Shown here: one piece after another, positions 47,311-58,285 of the stretch | How positions within the stretch are numbered: the stretch's first letter is position 1 | Layout of the letters: every line of letters begins with the position of its first letter | From: Chengkuizengella sp. SCS-71B | GTDB taxonomy: Bacteria; Bacillota; Bacilli; Paenibacillales; KCTC-33759 | DNA length: 64,000 nucleotides | Direction of reading: 5' to 3' | NCBI RefSeq assembly: GCF_040100845.1 | Contig: NZ_JAZHSH010000001.1 | Coordinates: forward strand, 3,518,501 to 3,582,500 | Notes under the pieces: generated by a model | What the model was told of the DNA's origin: nothing | The model's input: the letters and a program-made list of their open reading frames with translations, nothing else | Databases searched by the model: none | Made by a program: the position numbers and the translations under genes

Positions 47311-49535
47311 GGAATCGCATCCTTCCAAACCTTTTCTAGTTGTTCTACTGATGACTGGATGACTTGCTCATCATTCACATGGATGTGAAGGCCTGAGTTG
47401 TTAGTAACTTTTCCTATTTTTTGATAAGATACAGCTTGCTCTGTAAGCCATTTCTCTAAAGTTTCTGCTTGTTCAGGAGTTGCGGATAATAAAATCCTTG
47501 ACTGGCTTTCACTGAATAAAGCAATATCCGGACGTAAATCAGACTCAAATTTGATGTCTGCTCCTTTTTCCCCACTGATACATGATTCTGCTAGAGCAAC
47601 AGCCAATCCACCCTCAGATAAATCATGTGCAGAAGCAACTAAACCTTTTTGAATGGCTTGAAGTACAGTATCTAATAAATTCTTTTCTTTTACTAAATCT
47701 ATAACAGGTGGTTTCCCTTCAGTTTTCCCATGAATGATCGTTTGAAACTCACTTCCACCTAGTTCGTCTTTTGTATCTCCTAATAAGAAAACGATGTCTC
47801 CATCATTTTTAAATGCTTGTGTAGTAATGTGATCAACGTCATGAACAAGGCCCACCATACCTATAACAGGTGTAGGATTGATTGCACCTTTATTGTTTTC
47901 ATTATATAAACTTACGTTTCCACCTATAACAGGTGTATTTAAAACATTACACGCTTCAGCAATGCCTTCTGCTGATTGATCCAGTTGCCAGAAAATTTCT
48001 GGTTTATCAGGATTTCCAAAATTCAAGTTATCTGTGATTGCAAGTGGCTCTGCACCAGAGCAAACAATGTTTCTAGCCGCTTCACTTGTCGCAATCTTCC
48101 CACCAACCTCTGGATCAAGATAAACGAAACGGCTGTTACAATCGGTAGTCATCGCTAATGCTTTACGTGTTCCACGAATCGTGACTACAGCAGCGTCTGA
48201 ACCTGGCTGTACTGCTGTACTTGTACGTACCATGTAATCATATTGATTGTATACCCATTCCTTACTTGCAACAGTAGGAGAAGCAAGCACATCCTTCAAC
48301 GCTTGATTCAAGTCTTTCACTTCCTCATAGGAAAGTTCTAGTTTCTGGTTACTTTCATAATAAGCAGGTACTTTTAATGGTTTGTTATACACTGGACATT
48401 CATCAACTAAAGCTGTTACAGGCATATCAGCAACAAGCTTTCCTTGTTGGAATAGTTTCAAGCTTCCGTCATTTGTAACTTTTCCGACCTTTGGACAATC
48501 TAATCCCCAGCGTTTAAAAATTCCTACCGCTTGTTCTTCATGTTCAGGTTTGATAACAAATAACATACGTTCTTGAGATTCAGACAACATCATTTCATAA
48601 GCTGTCATACCTTCCTCACGCTGTGGCACTTGATCTAAATACAATTCCATTCCGTTTCCTGCTTTACTTGCCATTTCAGAACTAGAACATGTTAATCCTG
48701 CTGCACCCATATCTTGAATTCCTAGTACAATACCTGAATCTATCAGTTCAAGGCAAGCCTCCATCACAAGTTTCTCCATAAATGGATCGCCAACTTGCAC
48801 TGCAGAACGTTTCGCCTGTGTTTCTTCAGTTAATTCTTCAGAAGAGAATGTGGCACCATGTATACCATCACGTCCTGTTGCTGGTCCAACATAAAACACA
48901 GGATTACCTACACCTTCGGCTACTCCTTTTTGAATTTGATCATGATCTATCAAACCTACACACATTGCATTCACTAGTGGATTTCCTTCGTAACTATCGT
49001 CAAAATTGACTTCTCCACCTACGGTTGGAATTCCGATACAGTTTCCATATCCTGCAATGCCTTCAACCACGTGTTCAAACAAATATTTTACACGATCATT
49101 ATTTAAGTTTCCGAATCTTAGAGAGTTTAATAATGCGATTGGACGAGCTCCCATGGAAAAAATATCACGAATAATGCCACCTACTCCTGTTGCAGCACCT
49201 TGATAAGGTTCAACAGCAGATGGATGGTTGTGACTTTCAATTTTGAAAACAACCGCTTGATTATCCCCAATGTCTACAATTCCTGCACCTTCCCCAGGAC
49301 CCATTAAAACACGTTCTCCTGTTGTTGGGAATTTTCTCAATATAGGTTTGGACGTTTTATATGAACAGTGCTCTGACCACATCACACTGAACACACCGAT
49401 TTCTGTATAGTTCGGTTTACGGCCTAAAAAACCACATATTTTATCGAATTCTTCGTCTGTAACACCAAACTGTTGATAGATTTTCTGATCTGCAATTTGT
49501 TCTGCTGTTGGTTCTTTAACCGATTGCAACGCCAT
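47295..49535 (-). CDS. purL: FGAM synthase large subunit PurL
   Basis: A 746-aa Bacillus-type PurL working with PurS and PurQ. The start at [13 protein letters not shown] has GGAGGG 6 nt upstream; the ATG at 49553 is too near. [33 protein letters not shown] (about 90) and [11 protein letters not shown] (about 535) are ATP/substrate motifs. It overlaps purQ by 20 bp. Confidence 0.96.
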   Translation of the reverse strand: MALQSVKEPTAEQIADQKIYQQFGVTDEEFDKICGFLGRKPNYTEIGVFSVMWSEHCSYKTSKPILRKFPTTGERVLMGPGEGAGIVDIGDNQAVVFKIESHNHPSAVEPYQGAATGVGGIIRDIFSMGARPIALLNSLRFGNLNNDRVKYLFEHVVEGIAGYGNCIGIPTVGGEVNFDDSYEGNPLVNAMCVGLIDHDQIQKGVAEGVGNPVFYVGPATGRDGIHGATFSSEELTEETQAKRSAVQVGDPFMEKLVMEACLELIDSGIVLGIQDMGAAGLTCSSSEMASKAGNGMELYLDQVPQREEGMTAYEMMLSESQERMLFVIKPEHEEQAVGIFKRWGLDCPKVGKVTNDGSLKLFQQGKLVADMPVTALVDECPVYNKPLKVPAYYESNQKLELSYEEVKDLNQALKDVLASPTVASKEWVYNQYDYMVRTSTAVQPGSDAAVVTIRGTRKALAMTTDCNSRFVYLDPEVGGKIATSEAARNIVCSGAEPLAITDNLNFGNPDKPEIFWQLDQSAEGIAEACNVLNTPVIGGNVSLYNENNKGAINPTPVIGMVGLVHDVDHITTQAFKNDGDIVFLLGDTKDELGGSEFQTIIHGKTEGKPPVIDLVKEKNLLDTVLQAIQKGLVASAHDLSEGGLAVALAESCISGEKGADIKFESDLRPDIALFSESQSRILLSATPEQAETLEKWLTEQAVSYQKIGKVTNNSGLHIHVNDEQVIQSSVEQLEKVWKDAIPCLMK

Positions 49536-50205
49536 TTTTTTCCCTCCATGCACTTAAAACTGATGTGAACATTTCTTTACCATCTGCTGAACCTAAAAGA
49601 TCATGAACTGCTCGCTCTGGATGAGGCATCATGCCAAGAACATTCCCTTTTTCATTACATATGCCAGCGATGTTTTCTACTGAACCATTTGGGTTTTCTC
49701 CTTCATACGTGAATACAATTTGATTGTTCTCTTTTAAAGTAGCTAGCGTCTTTTCATCACAATAATAGTTTCCTTCCATATGAGCAATCGGGATATCAAT
49801 AACTTCCCCTATCTTATATTCATGTGTAAAAGGATTTGTATTGTTTTGTACTTTCAAATCACTGTGATGGCAGCGAAACTTTACAGTATCGTTTATTCTC
49901 ATCGCTCCAGGAAGCAAGCCAGATTCTAATAAAATCTGAAATCCGTTGCATATGCCAATAATGAATTTACCTTGCTCTGCTGCTTTAATCACTTCATTCA
50001 TGACAGGAGCAAATCTTGAAATCGCACCACTTCTTAAATAATCTCCGTATGAAAAACCACCAGGTAAAATAATGCAATCATATTTTGAAAGATCTGTTGC
50101 TGTATGCCATACATATTCTACGGATTGTCCAGTCGTATCCTCGACTGCTTTATAGCAATCTATATCACAATTGGATCCTGGAAATACTAGAACTGCAAAG
50201 TTCAT
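49516..50205 (-). CDS. purQ: FGAM synthase glutaminase subunit PurQ
   Basis: A 229-aa class I glutamine amidotransferase supplying ammonia to PurL. Nucleophile Cys in [16 protein letters not shown] (about 86) and the His-Glu pair in [14 protein letters not shown] (about 195) are intact. Confidence 0.96.
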   Translation of the reverse strand: MNFAVLVFPGSNCDIDCYKAVEDTTGQSVEYVWHTATDLSKYDCIILPGGFSYGDYLRSGAISRFAPVMNEVIKAAEQGKFIIGICNGFQILLESGLLPGAMRINDTVKFRCHHSDLKVQNNTNPFTHEYKIGEVIDIPIAHMEGNYYCDEKTLATLKENNQIVFTYEGENPNGSVENIAGICNEKGNVLGMMPHPERAVHDLLGSADGKEMFTSVLSAWREKNGVAIG

Positions 50206-50227
50206 TTGATGTTTGCCTCCTTATTTT

Positions 50228-50479
50228 CTATATAATTGGGGTGAGTTCAAAACGATAATCTTCAATTACAGTGTTAGCTAACAATTTTTCACACATTTCT
50301 GTTACTCTTTTTTCTGCTTCGTTTTTATCCGTTGTATCTAATGTTAACTCCATATATTTACCGATTCGTACATCATTTACTTCTTGAAAACCCATTGAAT
50401 GTAAAGCACCTTGTACTGTATTCCCTTGTGGATCCAAAACGCTTTGTTTAATCGTCACATAAACAGTTGCTTTTATCAT
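50228..50479 (-). CDS. purS: FGAM synthase subunit PurS
   Basis: An 83-aa small subunit. The ATG at 50479 (MIKATVYVTIKQSVLDPQG) is preferred because AGGAGG is 12 nt away, while a TTG at 50488 would be 3 nt from it. Conserved VQGALHSMGF and RIGKYMEL. PurS dimers bridge PurL and PurQ. Confidence 0.94.
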   Translation of the reverse strand: MIKATVYVTIKQSVLDPQGNTVQGALHSMGFQEVNDVRIGKYMELTLDTTDKNEAEKRVTEMCEKLLANTVIEDYRFELTPII

Positions 50480-50495
50480 TGCTCTCAATGTCCTC

Positions 50496-51389
50496 CTATG
50501 ACCTATTGATATCTAATTTATTTAAAATTTCTTTATACCTTGCAGACGTTTCTTCTACCACTTTTGAAGGTAACGGATCTGGTTGACTATTTTGATCCCA
50601 AGTTGTATGAGATAAAAATGTACGAACAGGTTCTTTATCCATGCTATCAATATCTATATCTAAGGCATATTTCTCCTCAGCCCAATATCTTGAAGAATCA
50701 GGTGTAAAAATTTCATCTATTAAAATAAGTTCTCCATCAACAAAACCAAATTCAAACTTACAATCCGCTAATACAATGCCACGTTTTTCACAATACTCAT
50801 GAGCATATTGATACAACTCTAAACTTTTTACCATCAACTCCGTCGTTAATGATTTTCCTACTACTTCTTGCATTTTTGAAACTGGAATGTCTTTATCATG
50901 TCCGACGTCATTTTTTAAAGAAGGTGTAAAGATAGGGACATCTAACTTTTGATTTTTTCTCATTCCTGCAGGCAGTTTAATTCCATTAATTTCACCATTG
51001 TTCAGATATTGTCTCCATCCACCGCCAGTAATATATCCTCTTACAATACATTCAATATCGATTCGTTCTGCTTTACGGCTTACCATCACTCGATCTTTCA
51101 GTAATTCCGGTTTTTTTATCACATTTTTTAATAAGTTTACATCAGCATGCACCATATGATTGGGTATCATATGTTCTGTTTGATCAAACCAAAACTTACT
51201 GACTAAATTTAAGACTTTTCCTTTATCGGGTATGCCTGGTTCTAAAATATAATCAAAAGCAGATATACGATCTGTTACTACCATTAAATAATGTTCTCCT
51301 AGATCATAAAGCTCACGAACCTTACCTTTATAAACTAATGGTGCATCAATCAAATCTACAGCAGTTAATAATGTAGGTGATGAGTTCAA
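50496..51389 (-). CDS. purC: SAICAR synthetase PurC
   Basis: A 297-aa ligase joining CAIR and aspartate. Start TTG with AGGAGG 8 nt upstream. VYKGKVRELYDLGEHYLMVV (about 19), DRISAFDYI, ECIVRGYITGGGWRQY (about 112) and LILIDEIFTPDSSRYW (about 217) match. At 297 aa it is longer than the ~240-aa Bacillus enzyme and closer to the longer class of PurC, a mild oddity. Confidence 0.95.
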   Translation of the reverse strand: MNSSPTLLTAVDLIDAPLVYKGKVRELYDLGEHYLMVVTDRISAFDYILEPGIPDKGKVLNLVSKFWFDQTEHMIPNHMVHADVNLLKNVIKKPELLKDRVMVSRKAERIDIECIVRGYITGGGWRQYLNNGEINGIKLPAGMRKNQKLDVPIFTPSLKNDVGHDKDIPVSKMQEVVGKSLTTELMVKSLELYQYAHEYCEKRGIVLADCKFEFGFVDGELILIDEIFTPDSSRYWAEEKYALDIDIDSMDKEPVRTFLSHTTWDQNSQPDPLPSKVVEETSARYKEILNKLDINRS

Positions 51390-51511
51390 AGGTTAACCCT
51401 CCTTTCAAAAATACCCCAAAAAGTGAACAATATTCGAAGTTGCCGAATACTTTTCGTGGACCCCAGCAACCATCGTATCGGGGATTTAATCCATCAGTGA
51501 TGTCATTCCTT

Positions 51512-52807
51512 CTATATTAAACCCAAACGTTCAAAGATTGTATTTACATGTTTTAAATGCCATTTCGGATTAAAGCAATCTTCAATTTCTTCAGCAGATA
51601 AATGCTGGTTGATTTCCGGTTCGTTTTCTACTATTTCTCGGAATGACTTCTGCTGTTCCCAAGCTTGCATAGCACGAGGTTGAACGGTATCATAAGCTTG
51701 TTCTCTACTTAAACCTTTATCTATCAGTTTTGTCATCACTCTACCTGAGAATGGCACATCAAACGTTCTTTTAATGTTCTTTTTCATATTTTCTGGGAAG
51801 ACGGTTAAGTTTTTCACAATGTTTCCAAAACGATTCAACATATAATTTAATAGAATCGTAGCATCTGGTAAAATCACACGTTCAACAGAGGAATGAGAAA
51901 TATCTCTTTCATGCCATAATGGCACATTTTCGTATGCAGATACCATATGTCCTCTGATCACTCTAGATAATCCAGAAATGTTCTCGCTGCCTATTGGATT
52001 TCTTTTATGAGGCATTGCTGATGATCCTTTTTGTCCCTTTGCAAAAGCTTCTTCTACTTCTCTAAATTCACTTTTTTGCAAGGCACGAATTTCTGTTGCA
52101 AATTTATCTAAAGAAGTCGCAATCAACGCAAGTGTAGCCATATAATCAGCATGACGATCACGCTGTAACGTTTGTGTTGAAATCGGCGCTGCTTTTGTTC
52201 CTAATTTTTCACAAACATATTGCTCAATAAAAGGATCAATATTCGCATACGTTCCAACAGCTCCGGAGATTTTACCAAATTGGACTCCATCAGCTGCTCT
52301 TTTAAAACGGTCTAAATTACGATTCATTTCTTCGTACCAAAGTGCCATTTTCAACCCAAATGTCGTTGGCTCAGCATGTACACCATGTGTTCTTCCCATC
52401 ATGACCGTATCCTTATGCTCAATCGCTTTTTCTTTTAAAATGGATATAAATTGAATGATGTCTTTTTCAAGAATTTCATTAGCTTGTTTTATTAAATAAC
52501 CATTAGCAGTATCCACAACATCCGTTGAAGTAAGTCCGTAATGTACCCACTTTCTTTCAGGGCCAACAGTTTCAGAAACAGCACGAGTAAAAGCAATAAC
52601 ATCATGTCTAGTTTCTTTTTCAATCTCATAAATTCGATCTATATCAAAGCTTGCCTTTTCTCTTAAAAGTTTTACATCTTCCTTAGGAATAACGTCTAAT
52701 TCTGACCAAGCTTCACAAGCATTGAGTTCTACTTCTAACCAAGCTTTAAATTTATTTTCCTCTGTCCAAATGGCTGTCATTTCTGGCCTGCTATAACGTT
52801 CTATCAT
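51512..52807 (-). CDS. purB: Adenylosuccinate lyase PurB
   Basis: A 431-aa fumarase/aspartase-fold lyase acting on SAICAR and adenylosuccinate. [11 protein letters not shown] (about 92), [17 protein letters not shown] (about 136) and the signature [12 protein letters not shown] (about 261) with the catalytic Ser are present. It overlaps purK by 4 bp; 122 bp separate it from purC. Confidence 0.96.
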   Translation of the reverse strand: MIERYSRPEMTAIWTEENKFKAWLEVELNACEAWSELDVIPKEDVKLLREKASFDIDRIYEIEKETRHDVIAFTRAVSETVGPERKWVHYGLTSTDVVDTANGYLIKQANEILEKDIIQFISILKEKAIEHKDTVMMGRTHGVHAEPTTFGLKMALWYEEMNRNLDRFKRAADGVQFGKISGAVGTYANIDPFIEQYVCEKLGTKAAPISTQTLQRDRHADYMATLALIATSLDKFATEIRALQKSEFREVEEAFAKGQKGSSAMPHKRNPIGSENISGLSRVIRGHMVSAYENVPLWHERDISHSSVERVILPDATILLNYMLNRFGNIVKNLTVFPENMKKNIKRTFDVPFSGRVMTKLIDKGLSREQAYDTVQPRAMQAWEQQKSFREIVENEPEINQHLSAEEIEDCFNPKWHLKHVNTIFERLGLI

Positions 52808-53994
52808 AAAAGAGCCCCTTCCTTTTTACTTAAGTACTTTTTTTCCCAAATTCCTGTATTGTCAATCCACTCTAAAGCTTGATCTATATTTGTCGTTAAT
52901 AAATTTATGTGACCCATTTTACGCTTTACTTTAGCTTCTTTTTTACCATATAAATGAACTTTCACGATTAAATCTTGATTTGAACTTTGACCATTCTGAT
53001 TCATCCACTTTAGTAATGGGTCAACATGTTCTCCTAAAATATTTACCATCACAACAGGACATATTAATTCTGTAGGTTGTAAAGGTAAGTTACAAATAGC
53101 ACGGATATGCTGCTCAAATTGTGAAGTATGACAAGCATCCATTGTATAATGTCCAGAATTGTGAGGACGAGGAGCGAGTTCATTTACATACAACTCTCCA
53201 TCTTTTGTATAAAACATTTCAACAGCGATGAGTCCAATCACATTTAAGGATGTAGCAATATTTGTCGCAAGTTGTCTTGCTCTATCCTGTATCTCTTCGT
53301 TTATTCTTGCAGGAACAATGGAGGTATGCAAAATGTTATCCACATGTATATTTTCAGCCACTGGAAAAGTACTAACTTGTCCATCTATGTTTCGAGCTGC
53401 TACAACGGATAACTCTTTTTCAAAATGAATAAATTTCTCTAATACTAAATCTGTTTTTGCCTTACTTAATGTATTAAATGCTTCAGAAATCTCTTGTATA
53501 GAACGAATCACCCATTGTCCTTTTCCATCATAACCACCAACAGCCGTTTTCAACACACAAGGGACACCGAAGCGTTCAACAGCCTCAGTTAACTCTTGTT
53601 CAGTTTTTATTTCAACATAAGGAGCCACAGGTACATTTGCAGCTTCTATTGCAGTTTTCTCTCTTAAACGATGTTGGGTGGTATATAATAATTGACTTCC
53701 TTGTGGCACATAAGATTTATTAAACAACATATCTGCTACAGAAGCATCCACATTTTCAAATTCATAAGTAATAACATCTGCAAGTTCAGCTAGTTTTCCA
53801 CCTGCTTTGAAATCATCATAATCAGCGATAATTTGTTCATCTGCAACCTGACCACATGGACCATCTTCAACAGGATCTAATGTGACAAAACGATAACCCA
53901 TTTGACGACCTGCTAAAGCCATCATTCGACCTAATTGTCCCCCACCTAAAATACCAATTGTACTGCCTGGGAGAATTACTTTACCTTGTGTCAT
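52804..53994 (-). CDS. purK: N5-CAIR synthetase PurK
   Basis: A 396-aa ATP-grasp enzyme making N5-carboxyaminoimidazole ribotide from AIR, ATP and bicarbonate. [20 protein letters not shown] (14-33), [17 protein letters not shown] (about 145) and [17 protein letters not shown] (about 270) are intact. Overlaps purE by 4 bp. Confidence 0.96.
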   Translation of the reverse strand: MTQGKVILPGSTIGILGGGQLGRMMALAGRQMGYRFVTLDPVEDGPCGQVADEQIIADYDDFKAGGKLAELADVITYEFENVDASVADMLFNKSYVPQGSQLLYTTQHRLREKTAIEAANVPVAPYVEIKTEQELTEAVERFGVPCVLKTAVGGYDGKGQWVIRSIQEISEAFNTLSKAKTDLVLEKFIHFEKELSVVAARNIDGQVSTFPVAENIHVDNILHTSIVPARINEEIQDRARQLATNIATSLNVIGLIAVEMFYTKDGELYVNELAPRPHNSGHYTMDACHTSQFEQHIRAICNLPLQPTELICPVVMVNILGEHVDPLLKWMNQNGQSSNQDLIVKVHLYGKKEAKVKRKMGHINLLTTNIDQALEWIDNTGIWEKKYLSKKEGALL

Positions 53995-54482
53995 AAATTT
54001 TCACTGCTTTCTAAAACGGTATGTTTAATCTCTTCTCTCCTATTAGTAATTCTCATCTGCACATTTTCGTCAAAAGCACCTAAAATTTGCGCAGCTAAAA
54101 GCCCAGCGTTTGTAGCACCTGCTTTACCAATTGAGACGGTTGCAACAGGAATCCCACCAGGCATTTGAACAATAGATAACAAAGAATCTAATCCATTTAA
54201 GTTTGAAGACTTCACAGGCACACCGATGACAGGAAGTTCTGTTTTTGCTGCAACCATACCTGGTAAATGAGCTGCACCTCCTGCCCCGGCTATAATCACT
54301 TTTAAACCTTTCGTAATTGCTGATGAAGCATATTCAAACATAAGATCTGGCGTTCGATGTGCTGAAACCACTTTCTTTTCATAGGCAATTTCTAACTCAT
54401 CAAGTACATCACAAGCATGTTTCATTGTCTCCCAGTCAGATTGACTACCCATGATGACTCCAACCTTTGCGTTTGTTGACAT
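53991..54482 (-). CDS. purE: N5-CAIR mutase PurE
   Basis: A 163-aa class I Pur[18 protein letters not shown] (about 7), [14 protein letters not shown] (about 39) with the active-site His, and [20 protein letters not shown] (about 67) match. First gene of the operon, 69 nt downstream of the riboswitch terminator. Confidence 0.97.
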   Translation of the reverse strand: MSTNAKVGVIMGSQSDWETMKHACDVLDELEIAYEKKVVSAHRTPDLMFEYASSAITKGLKVIIAGAGGAAHLPGMVAAKTELPVIGVPVKSSNLNGLDSLLSIVQMPGGIPVATVSIGKAGATNAGLLAAQILGAFDENVQMRITNRREEIKHTVLESSENL

Positions 54483-54550
54483 TTTAAACCCCTACCTTTT
54501 TTGAGAATATACTCCGAACTTACACAAGATGTGCTGATCGTCTCCACATT

Positions 54551-54586
54551 TTAAAAAAAAGAAAAGTAGGTTCAAAGAACCTACCC
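54551..54586 (-). terminator. Riboswitch-controlled intrinsic terminator of the pur operon
   Basis: On the minus strand GTAGGTTC-TTT-GAACCTAC is followed by TTTTCTTTTTTTT. The 3' arm with its T's (CCTACTTTT) is also perfectly complementary to AAAAGTAGG at 54685-54693, just after the aptamer, giving an antiterminator alternative. Confidence 0.9.
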
Positions 54587-54706
54587 TTATAACAACTATG
54601 TAAAGTAATAGAGATAAAAAGAGCTGATTGGAACTTTTCTATCCACAAAAAAAGATACTATCAGCGATGTAGTGAGAATAAATCCCTACTTTTATCTTAT
54701 TACTTT

Positions 54707-54777
54707 GCTCATAGTCCAAAAATTTACGGTTTCTGGGTAGATACTTTCGGGCCTTATCCCCGATATTATATGAGTTA
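54707..54777 (-). promoter_or_regulatory. Guanine-class purine riboswitch
   Basis: Minus-strand aptamer: P1 strand AACTCAT, then ATAATATCGGGGATAAGGCC, J2/3 AAGTATCTACCC, loop ACCGTAAAT and the 3' end GGACTATGAG. The conserved purine-riboswitch core residues are present, and the C before TATGAG is the guanine-specifying base (U would specify adenine). It lies about 225 nt upstream of purE. Confidence 0.95.
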
Positions 54778-54864
54778 CCATTACTTATTTAATTTATCCT
54801 TACATAAAAAATCCGTTAACTATGTCCTTCTTTAAAATAATAATGACTTTTTCAATTCGTTTTT

Positions 54865-54893
54865 AGTTTAACAGTGTAACATGGCTATGTCAA
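54865..54893 (-). promoter_or_regulatory. Promoter of the purine operon
   Basis: Minus strand TTGACA (54893-54888), 17-nt spacer, TAAACT (54870-54865). The predicted start near 54858 lies about 80 nt before the riboswitch aptamer. Confidence 0.8.
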
Positions 54894-54897
54894 CTAA

Positions 54898-54941
54898 TTC
54901 ACGAACATTTACTCCATTCAGATTTAGAATGTTCGTTTTTT
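54898..54941. promoter_or_regulatory. Paired PurBoxes (PurR operator)
   Basis: TTCACGAACATTT (54898-54910) and AATGTTCGTTTTTT (54928-54941) are inverted CGAACATT cores 17-18 nt apart, directly upstream of the -35 box. This is the spacing and orientation of PurR control regions in Bacillus; PRPP would relieve repression. Confidence 0.85.
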
Positions 54942-55305
54942 ATCACATTAAAGTAAAAAAACATACACAGATTATTCATAAATTTTAAGAAATTAGGTGA
55001 AAATATGAAAATAAATATCGTAATTCAGAATATTTATTCATGGATAGATCAATCCAATTCTTGACGAATAAATTGGGTTCCATCCCAAGTATAATAATCT
55101 GTATTATAAGTACCATTAACATTATTGTAAAGCGTTTTTTTAAAGTGGTTTCATCCACTTTTTTCTAGATTTCCACTGACATTTTTTATATTTCTGAAAA
55201 GGTGAGTTACAGGATAACATCCAACAGTTTCGTGAAAAAGTTGAAATATCTAATTGTTTCAAATATACTTTCACCAGATCAATAATTTAAAGTGGAGGTC
55301 TTTTT
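54942..55305. other. Upstream region with a gene remnant
   Basis: AT-rich DNA between the divergent pur operon and the DUF423 gene. A short minus-strand frame remnant lies at 55049-55150 and a plus-strand hairpin AAAGTGG-TTTCAT-CCACTTTTTT at 55142-55164. Confidence 0.5.
55049..55150 (-). pseudogene. Possible C-terminal fragment of an unknown protein
   Basis: The minus strand ends with TLYNNVNGTYNTDYYTWDGT then QFIRQELD and a stop at 55049. A stop lies about 33 codons upstream and no start or ribosome site exists. The aromatic-rich YYTWDG segment suggests a decayed extracellular-domain gene. Confidence 0.35.
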
Positions 55306-55674
55306 TTGAAGAATCACTTAATAACGGGCAGTATATTAGCCTTTTTAGCAGTTGCACTTGGAGCGTTTGGCTCACACATTTTGCAAGATATATTAACAGA
55401 GGAGCGATATTCAACCTATCAAATTGCAGTTCAGTATCATTTATTTGGTTCTCTTGCAGTTATCATTGTTGCAATAGTGATGGATAAACTGTCAGGTAGC
55501 TCTATATTGTGGGCAGGAAGAATGTTAGTAGCTGGAACTGTCATATTTCCTGGAAGTATCTATATCTTAAGCTTAACTGATATTGGAATTTTCGGAGCAC
55601 TAGCTCCTATAGGTGGAACTTCCTTTTTAATTGGATTTTTGTTAGTATGTATTGCGGCACTAAAACAAAAGTAA
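55306..55674 (+). CDS. DUF423 membrane protein
   Basis: A 122-aa protein starting at TTG with GGAGG 8 nt upstream. Four transmembrane helices; signatures LAVALGAFGSHIL (about 14-26), YQIAVQYHLFG (about 42) and GALAPIGGTSFLIGF (about 93) are those of DUF423 (YwdK-like). Function unknown. Confidence 0.9.
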   Translation: MKNHLITGSILAFLAVALGAFGSHILQDILTEERYSTYQIAVQYHLFGSLAVIIVAIVMDKLSGSSILWAGRMLVAGTVIFPGSIYILSLTDIGIFGALAPIGGTSFLIGFLLVCIAALKQK

Positions 55675-55698
55675 TCATGTTCACCAATATAGTAAGAT

Positions 55699-55727
55699 GC
55701 CCCCCACATATGAGCTAGGTGGGGGGC
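55699..55727. terminator. GC-rich terminator hairpin between convergent genes
   Basis: GCCCCCCAC and GTGGGGGGC form a perfect 9-bp stem around an 11-nt loop; TATATTT follows on the plus strand, 24 nt past the DUF423 stop. Confidence 0.75.
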
Positions 55728-55772
55728 TATATTTGAACTTAAAAATTTGATAAACCGTATATGAATGCTGTT

Positions 55773-56735
55773 TTACCGTGCATTCTTATAATCTAAGATT
55801 CTCTCAATTTCTTGTAAGTCTTCAGTACACAATTCTATCCCAGATGCCTTTACATTTTCATTTACTTGATCAGCTCGAGATGCACCGATGATACAGCTTG
55901 AGATGTTTTGTAAACGTAAAATCCAAGCAAGCGCTAGTTGGGCAACACTAATTTCATTTCTTTCAGCTATCCCTTTTAGCTTCTCAACCTTTTGCAGCTG
56001 TTTTTCTTTAAGGACATATCCCATATACATATTGGCTTTGTGATTGGAAGCTCTTGAACCTTTGGGGAATGCTATTCCTGGTTTATATTTACCTGTTAAA
56101 ACACCTTGAGCTAATGGAGAATAAACAACCTGACCTATTCCTTTTTGTTCAGATAAAGGAATAATTTCTTTCTCTATATTACGATGGAACATATTATAAT
56201 AAGGCTGATTAGAAGCAATCTGATGTAAATTCAATTTTTTAGACAAACTGACAGCATCGTATAATTGGTCTGCACTCCATTCACTTACTCCAGCATATAA
56301 AATCTTTCCTTGTGAGACTAAATCATCTAATGCTCGTAATGTTTCCTCAAGAGGTGTTTCTGGATCATAACGATGACACTGATACAAATCTATGTATTCT
56401 ACACCCAGTCTTTTTAAACTTGCATCACATTGTTCCATGATATGTTTACGAGATAATCCCTTGTCGTTAGGACCCCCTCCCATTGGTAAAAACACTTTTG
56501 TTGCTATTACATAGGAATGTCGAGGATATTTATTCAGTGCTTTTCCTAAAACCACTTCTGCTGTACCCTTTGAGTAGGAGTTTGCGCTATCAAAAAAATT
56601 AATTCCTGACTCATAAGCACGATCAACAATCGCTTCTGCATTATTACCTTCTGATGTACGTTCATCAATTAACCAACTTCCTAAACCGATCTCACTTACT
56701 TTTAATCCTGTTTTGCCTAAACGACGATATTTCAT
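55773..56735 (-). CDS. Aldo/keto reductase (Kv-beta-like)
   Basis: A 320-aa barrel oxidoreductase: RRLGKTGLKVSEIGLGSWL, Asp/Tyr in FFDSANSYSKG (about 48-58), Lys in VIATKVF (about 83) and His in LYQCHRYDPETPLEETL (about 118). The C-terminal VAQLALAWIL is the NADP-binding region. GGAGGGGG stands 6 nt upstream. As last gene of the tailoring cluster it could reduce a keto-sugar or aglycone carbonyl (inference); a housekeeping role is equally possible. Confidence 0.88.
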   Translation of the reverse strand: MKYRRLGKTGLKVSEIGLGSWLIDERTSEGNNAEAIVDRAYESGINFFDSANSYSKGTAEVVLGKALNKYPRHSYVIATKVFLPMGGGPNDKGLSRKHIMEQCDASLKRLGVEYIDLYQCHRYDPETPLEETLRALDDLVSQGKILYAGVSEWSADQLYDAVSLSKKLNLHQIASNQPYYNMFHRNIEKEIIPLSEQKGIGQVVYSPLAQGVLTGKYKPGIAFPKGSRASNHKANMYMGYVLKEKQLQKVEKLKGIAERNEISVAQLALAWILRLQNISSCIIGASRADQVNENVKASGIELCTEDLQEIERILDYKNAR

Positions 56736-56796
56736 TAAATCCCCCTCCTTGATTTAGCAACATTTATTAGCAGTTCAAGATGAAAAGGAATCTGAA

Positions 56797-57384
56797 TCAT
56801 TTTTTTCTAACAATTAAAAGTGTATTTATTAATACAACTTTTTCATATTCTTGGTTTTCTTGTATCCATTCATCTACTGCAATTTTTGTTTGCCATTGTG
56901 GCTCATAATCGTGAATGAGTATTAGACCATTTTTTTTGACTTTTTCGGGATAGTATTTGAGCTCCTTTTTTACATGAGGGTACATATGAGAACCGTCAAG
57001 AAACAAAATACTAATCTGTTGATCTAATAATTTATGTGCTTCTTGTGAATCCATTTGCAACACTTTAATTTTGTCTTTCACTTTACACAATGTAATATTT
57101 CTCATGAACATAGGATACATTGATTTTCCTTTTAACATTGCTTGATGCTCTAAACTCCCTTTGAAATGATCTATCGTTATCACCCTTCTATGTAACCGAG
57201 AAAGAGTTTCACCCATCGCCAGTAATATTGTTGATAGTCCGGCCCAAGCACCGATTTCTACGATGTCACCATCTACATCATGGTTCATGACACATAAAAG
57301 CAGTGCTTGTAATTCATCCTCAGTCATCATGCCAAATACTTTATGTTTCTTTAAGTATTTCAGGTATTCATGAAAATTTAACAT
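56797..57384 (-). CDS. Class I SAM-dependent methyltransferase (Methyltransf_24-like)
   Basis: A 195-aa Rossmann methyltransferase. SAM motif I GDIVEIGAWAGLSTILLAMG (about 39-58), acidic end ITIDHFKGS, and ISILFLDGSHMYPHVKKEL (about 124) with the Asp typical of O-methyltransferases/CmcI-like proteins; DYEPQWQTKIAVDEW follows. GAAGGAG is 8 nt upstream inside the overlapping end of the previous gene (7-bp overlap). Likely modifies the cluster product. Confidence 0.82.
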   Translation of the reverse strand: MLNFHEYLKYLKKHKVFGMMTEDELQALLLCVMNHDVDGDIVEIGAWAGLSTILLAMGETLSRLHRRVITIDHFKGSLEHQAMLKGKSMYPMFMRNITLCKVKDKIKVLQMDSQEAHKLLDQQISILFLDGSHMYPHVKKELKYYPEKVKKNGLILIHDYEPQWQTKIAVDEWIQENQEYEKVVLINTLLIVRKK

Positions 57385-58214
57385 GTATGTTCTCCTTCTT
57401 TTACAAATTTAAGAACATATAGCTGTTTTCTAATGAATTTTTCTGGCGTACTTCCCCATTTTTTATCAACTATCGTTTTCCATTCCATAAATATCCTTTC
57501 TCTTTCCGCCTCTGTTAAATGCCCAGTATAGATATCCCGCCTATTTTCAAAATAAGAGATCAAATCATTTTTACTCATTTTTTGAATCCATTTAGGTCCT
57601 TTTATAATTTCTGTTTTAAAATGAAGTTGCTCAAGTGTACTTTTTAGTTTATATACCACATCTTCTTTATCTGAAATTGTTCCATCACTTTCAGCCAACA
57701 TTTCCTCCAATTTGCGATTGCCTTGACTTGCAAGCATGTACCACTGTTTTGTCAGATCATCTATATAAAAGTTGTTTAGCAAAATTTCATCACAATGTAT
57801 ATAAGTCCCACCATTTTTTAAAAGTCGTTTAATCTTTTCTACTAAAAGGGATTTCTCTTCAATAAAATAGAGAACATGGTAAGAAAAAATATGGGAAAAA
57901 GATTTATCTAAAAAGTGAATATCTAATAGATCTTGATGTAAAAGTGTCAAATTTTTGGGAATGTGCCCTCCAAGTTTAATTAAAAATTGGGATAACATGT
58001 TTTTAGATATATCTACCCCAGTATATTCGTATCCCATTTCAACTAAAGGCAGAGCGGTTCTTCCTGTTCCAACTCCAATATCTAAAATCTTGGAATGATT
58101 GATATCCAGTGCTGTTAAATCTATGATAAAATCTATTAATTTTTGAAATGATCTTTCAGGAATGTGTCTTGTCTCATCATACTTATTAGCAACGTGGTCA
58201 AAATATGAACTCAA
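57378..58214 (-). CDS. Class I SAM-dependent methyltransferase
   Basis: About 278 aa. Start TTG at 58214 (SSYFDHVANKYDE) because AAGGAG is 9 nt upstream; a TTG at 58223 touches the site. Motif I ILDIGVGTGRTALPLV (about 43), YTGVDISKNML, and motif post-I LLHQDLLDIHFLDKSFSHIF are intact. The C-terminal 120 residues are helical and give substrate specificity. It overlaps the next methyltransferase by 7 bp. Confidence 0.87.
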   Translation of the reverse strand: MSSYFDHVANKYDETRHIPERSFQKLIDFIIDLTALDINHSKILDIGVGTGRTALPLVEMGYEYTGVDISKNMLSQFLIKLGGHIPKNLTLLHQDLLDIHFLDKSFSHIFSYHVLYFIEEKSLLVEKIKRLLKNGGTYIHCDEILLNNFYIDDLTKQWYMLASQGNRKLEEMLAESDGTISDKEDVVYKLKSTLEQLHFKTEIIKGPKWIQKMSKNDLISYFENRRDIYTGHLTEAERERIFMEWKTIVDKKWGSTPEKFIRKQLYVLKFVKEGEHTC

Positions 58215-58285
58215 ATTATACAACTCCTTATCTCAAAACTTTTCTACATCAGCACTTCCTGTGCTGGGTCTTCTGACACCAGCAA

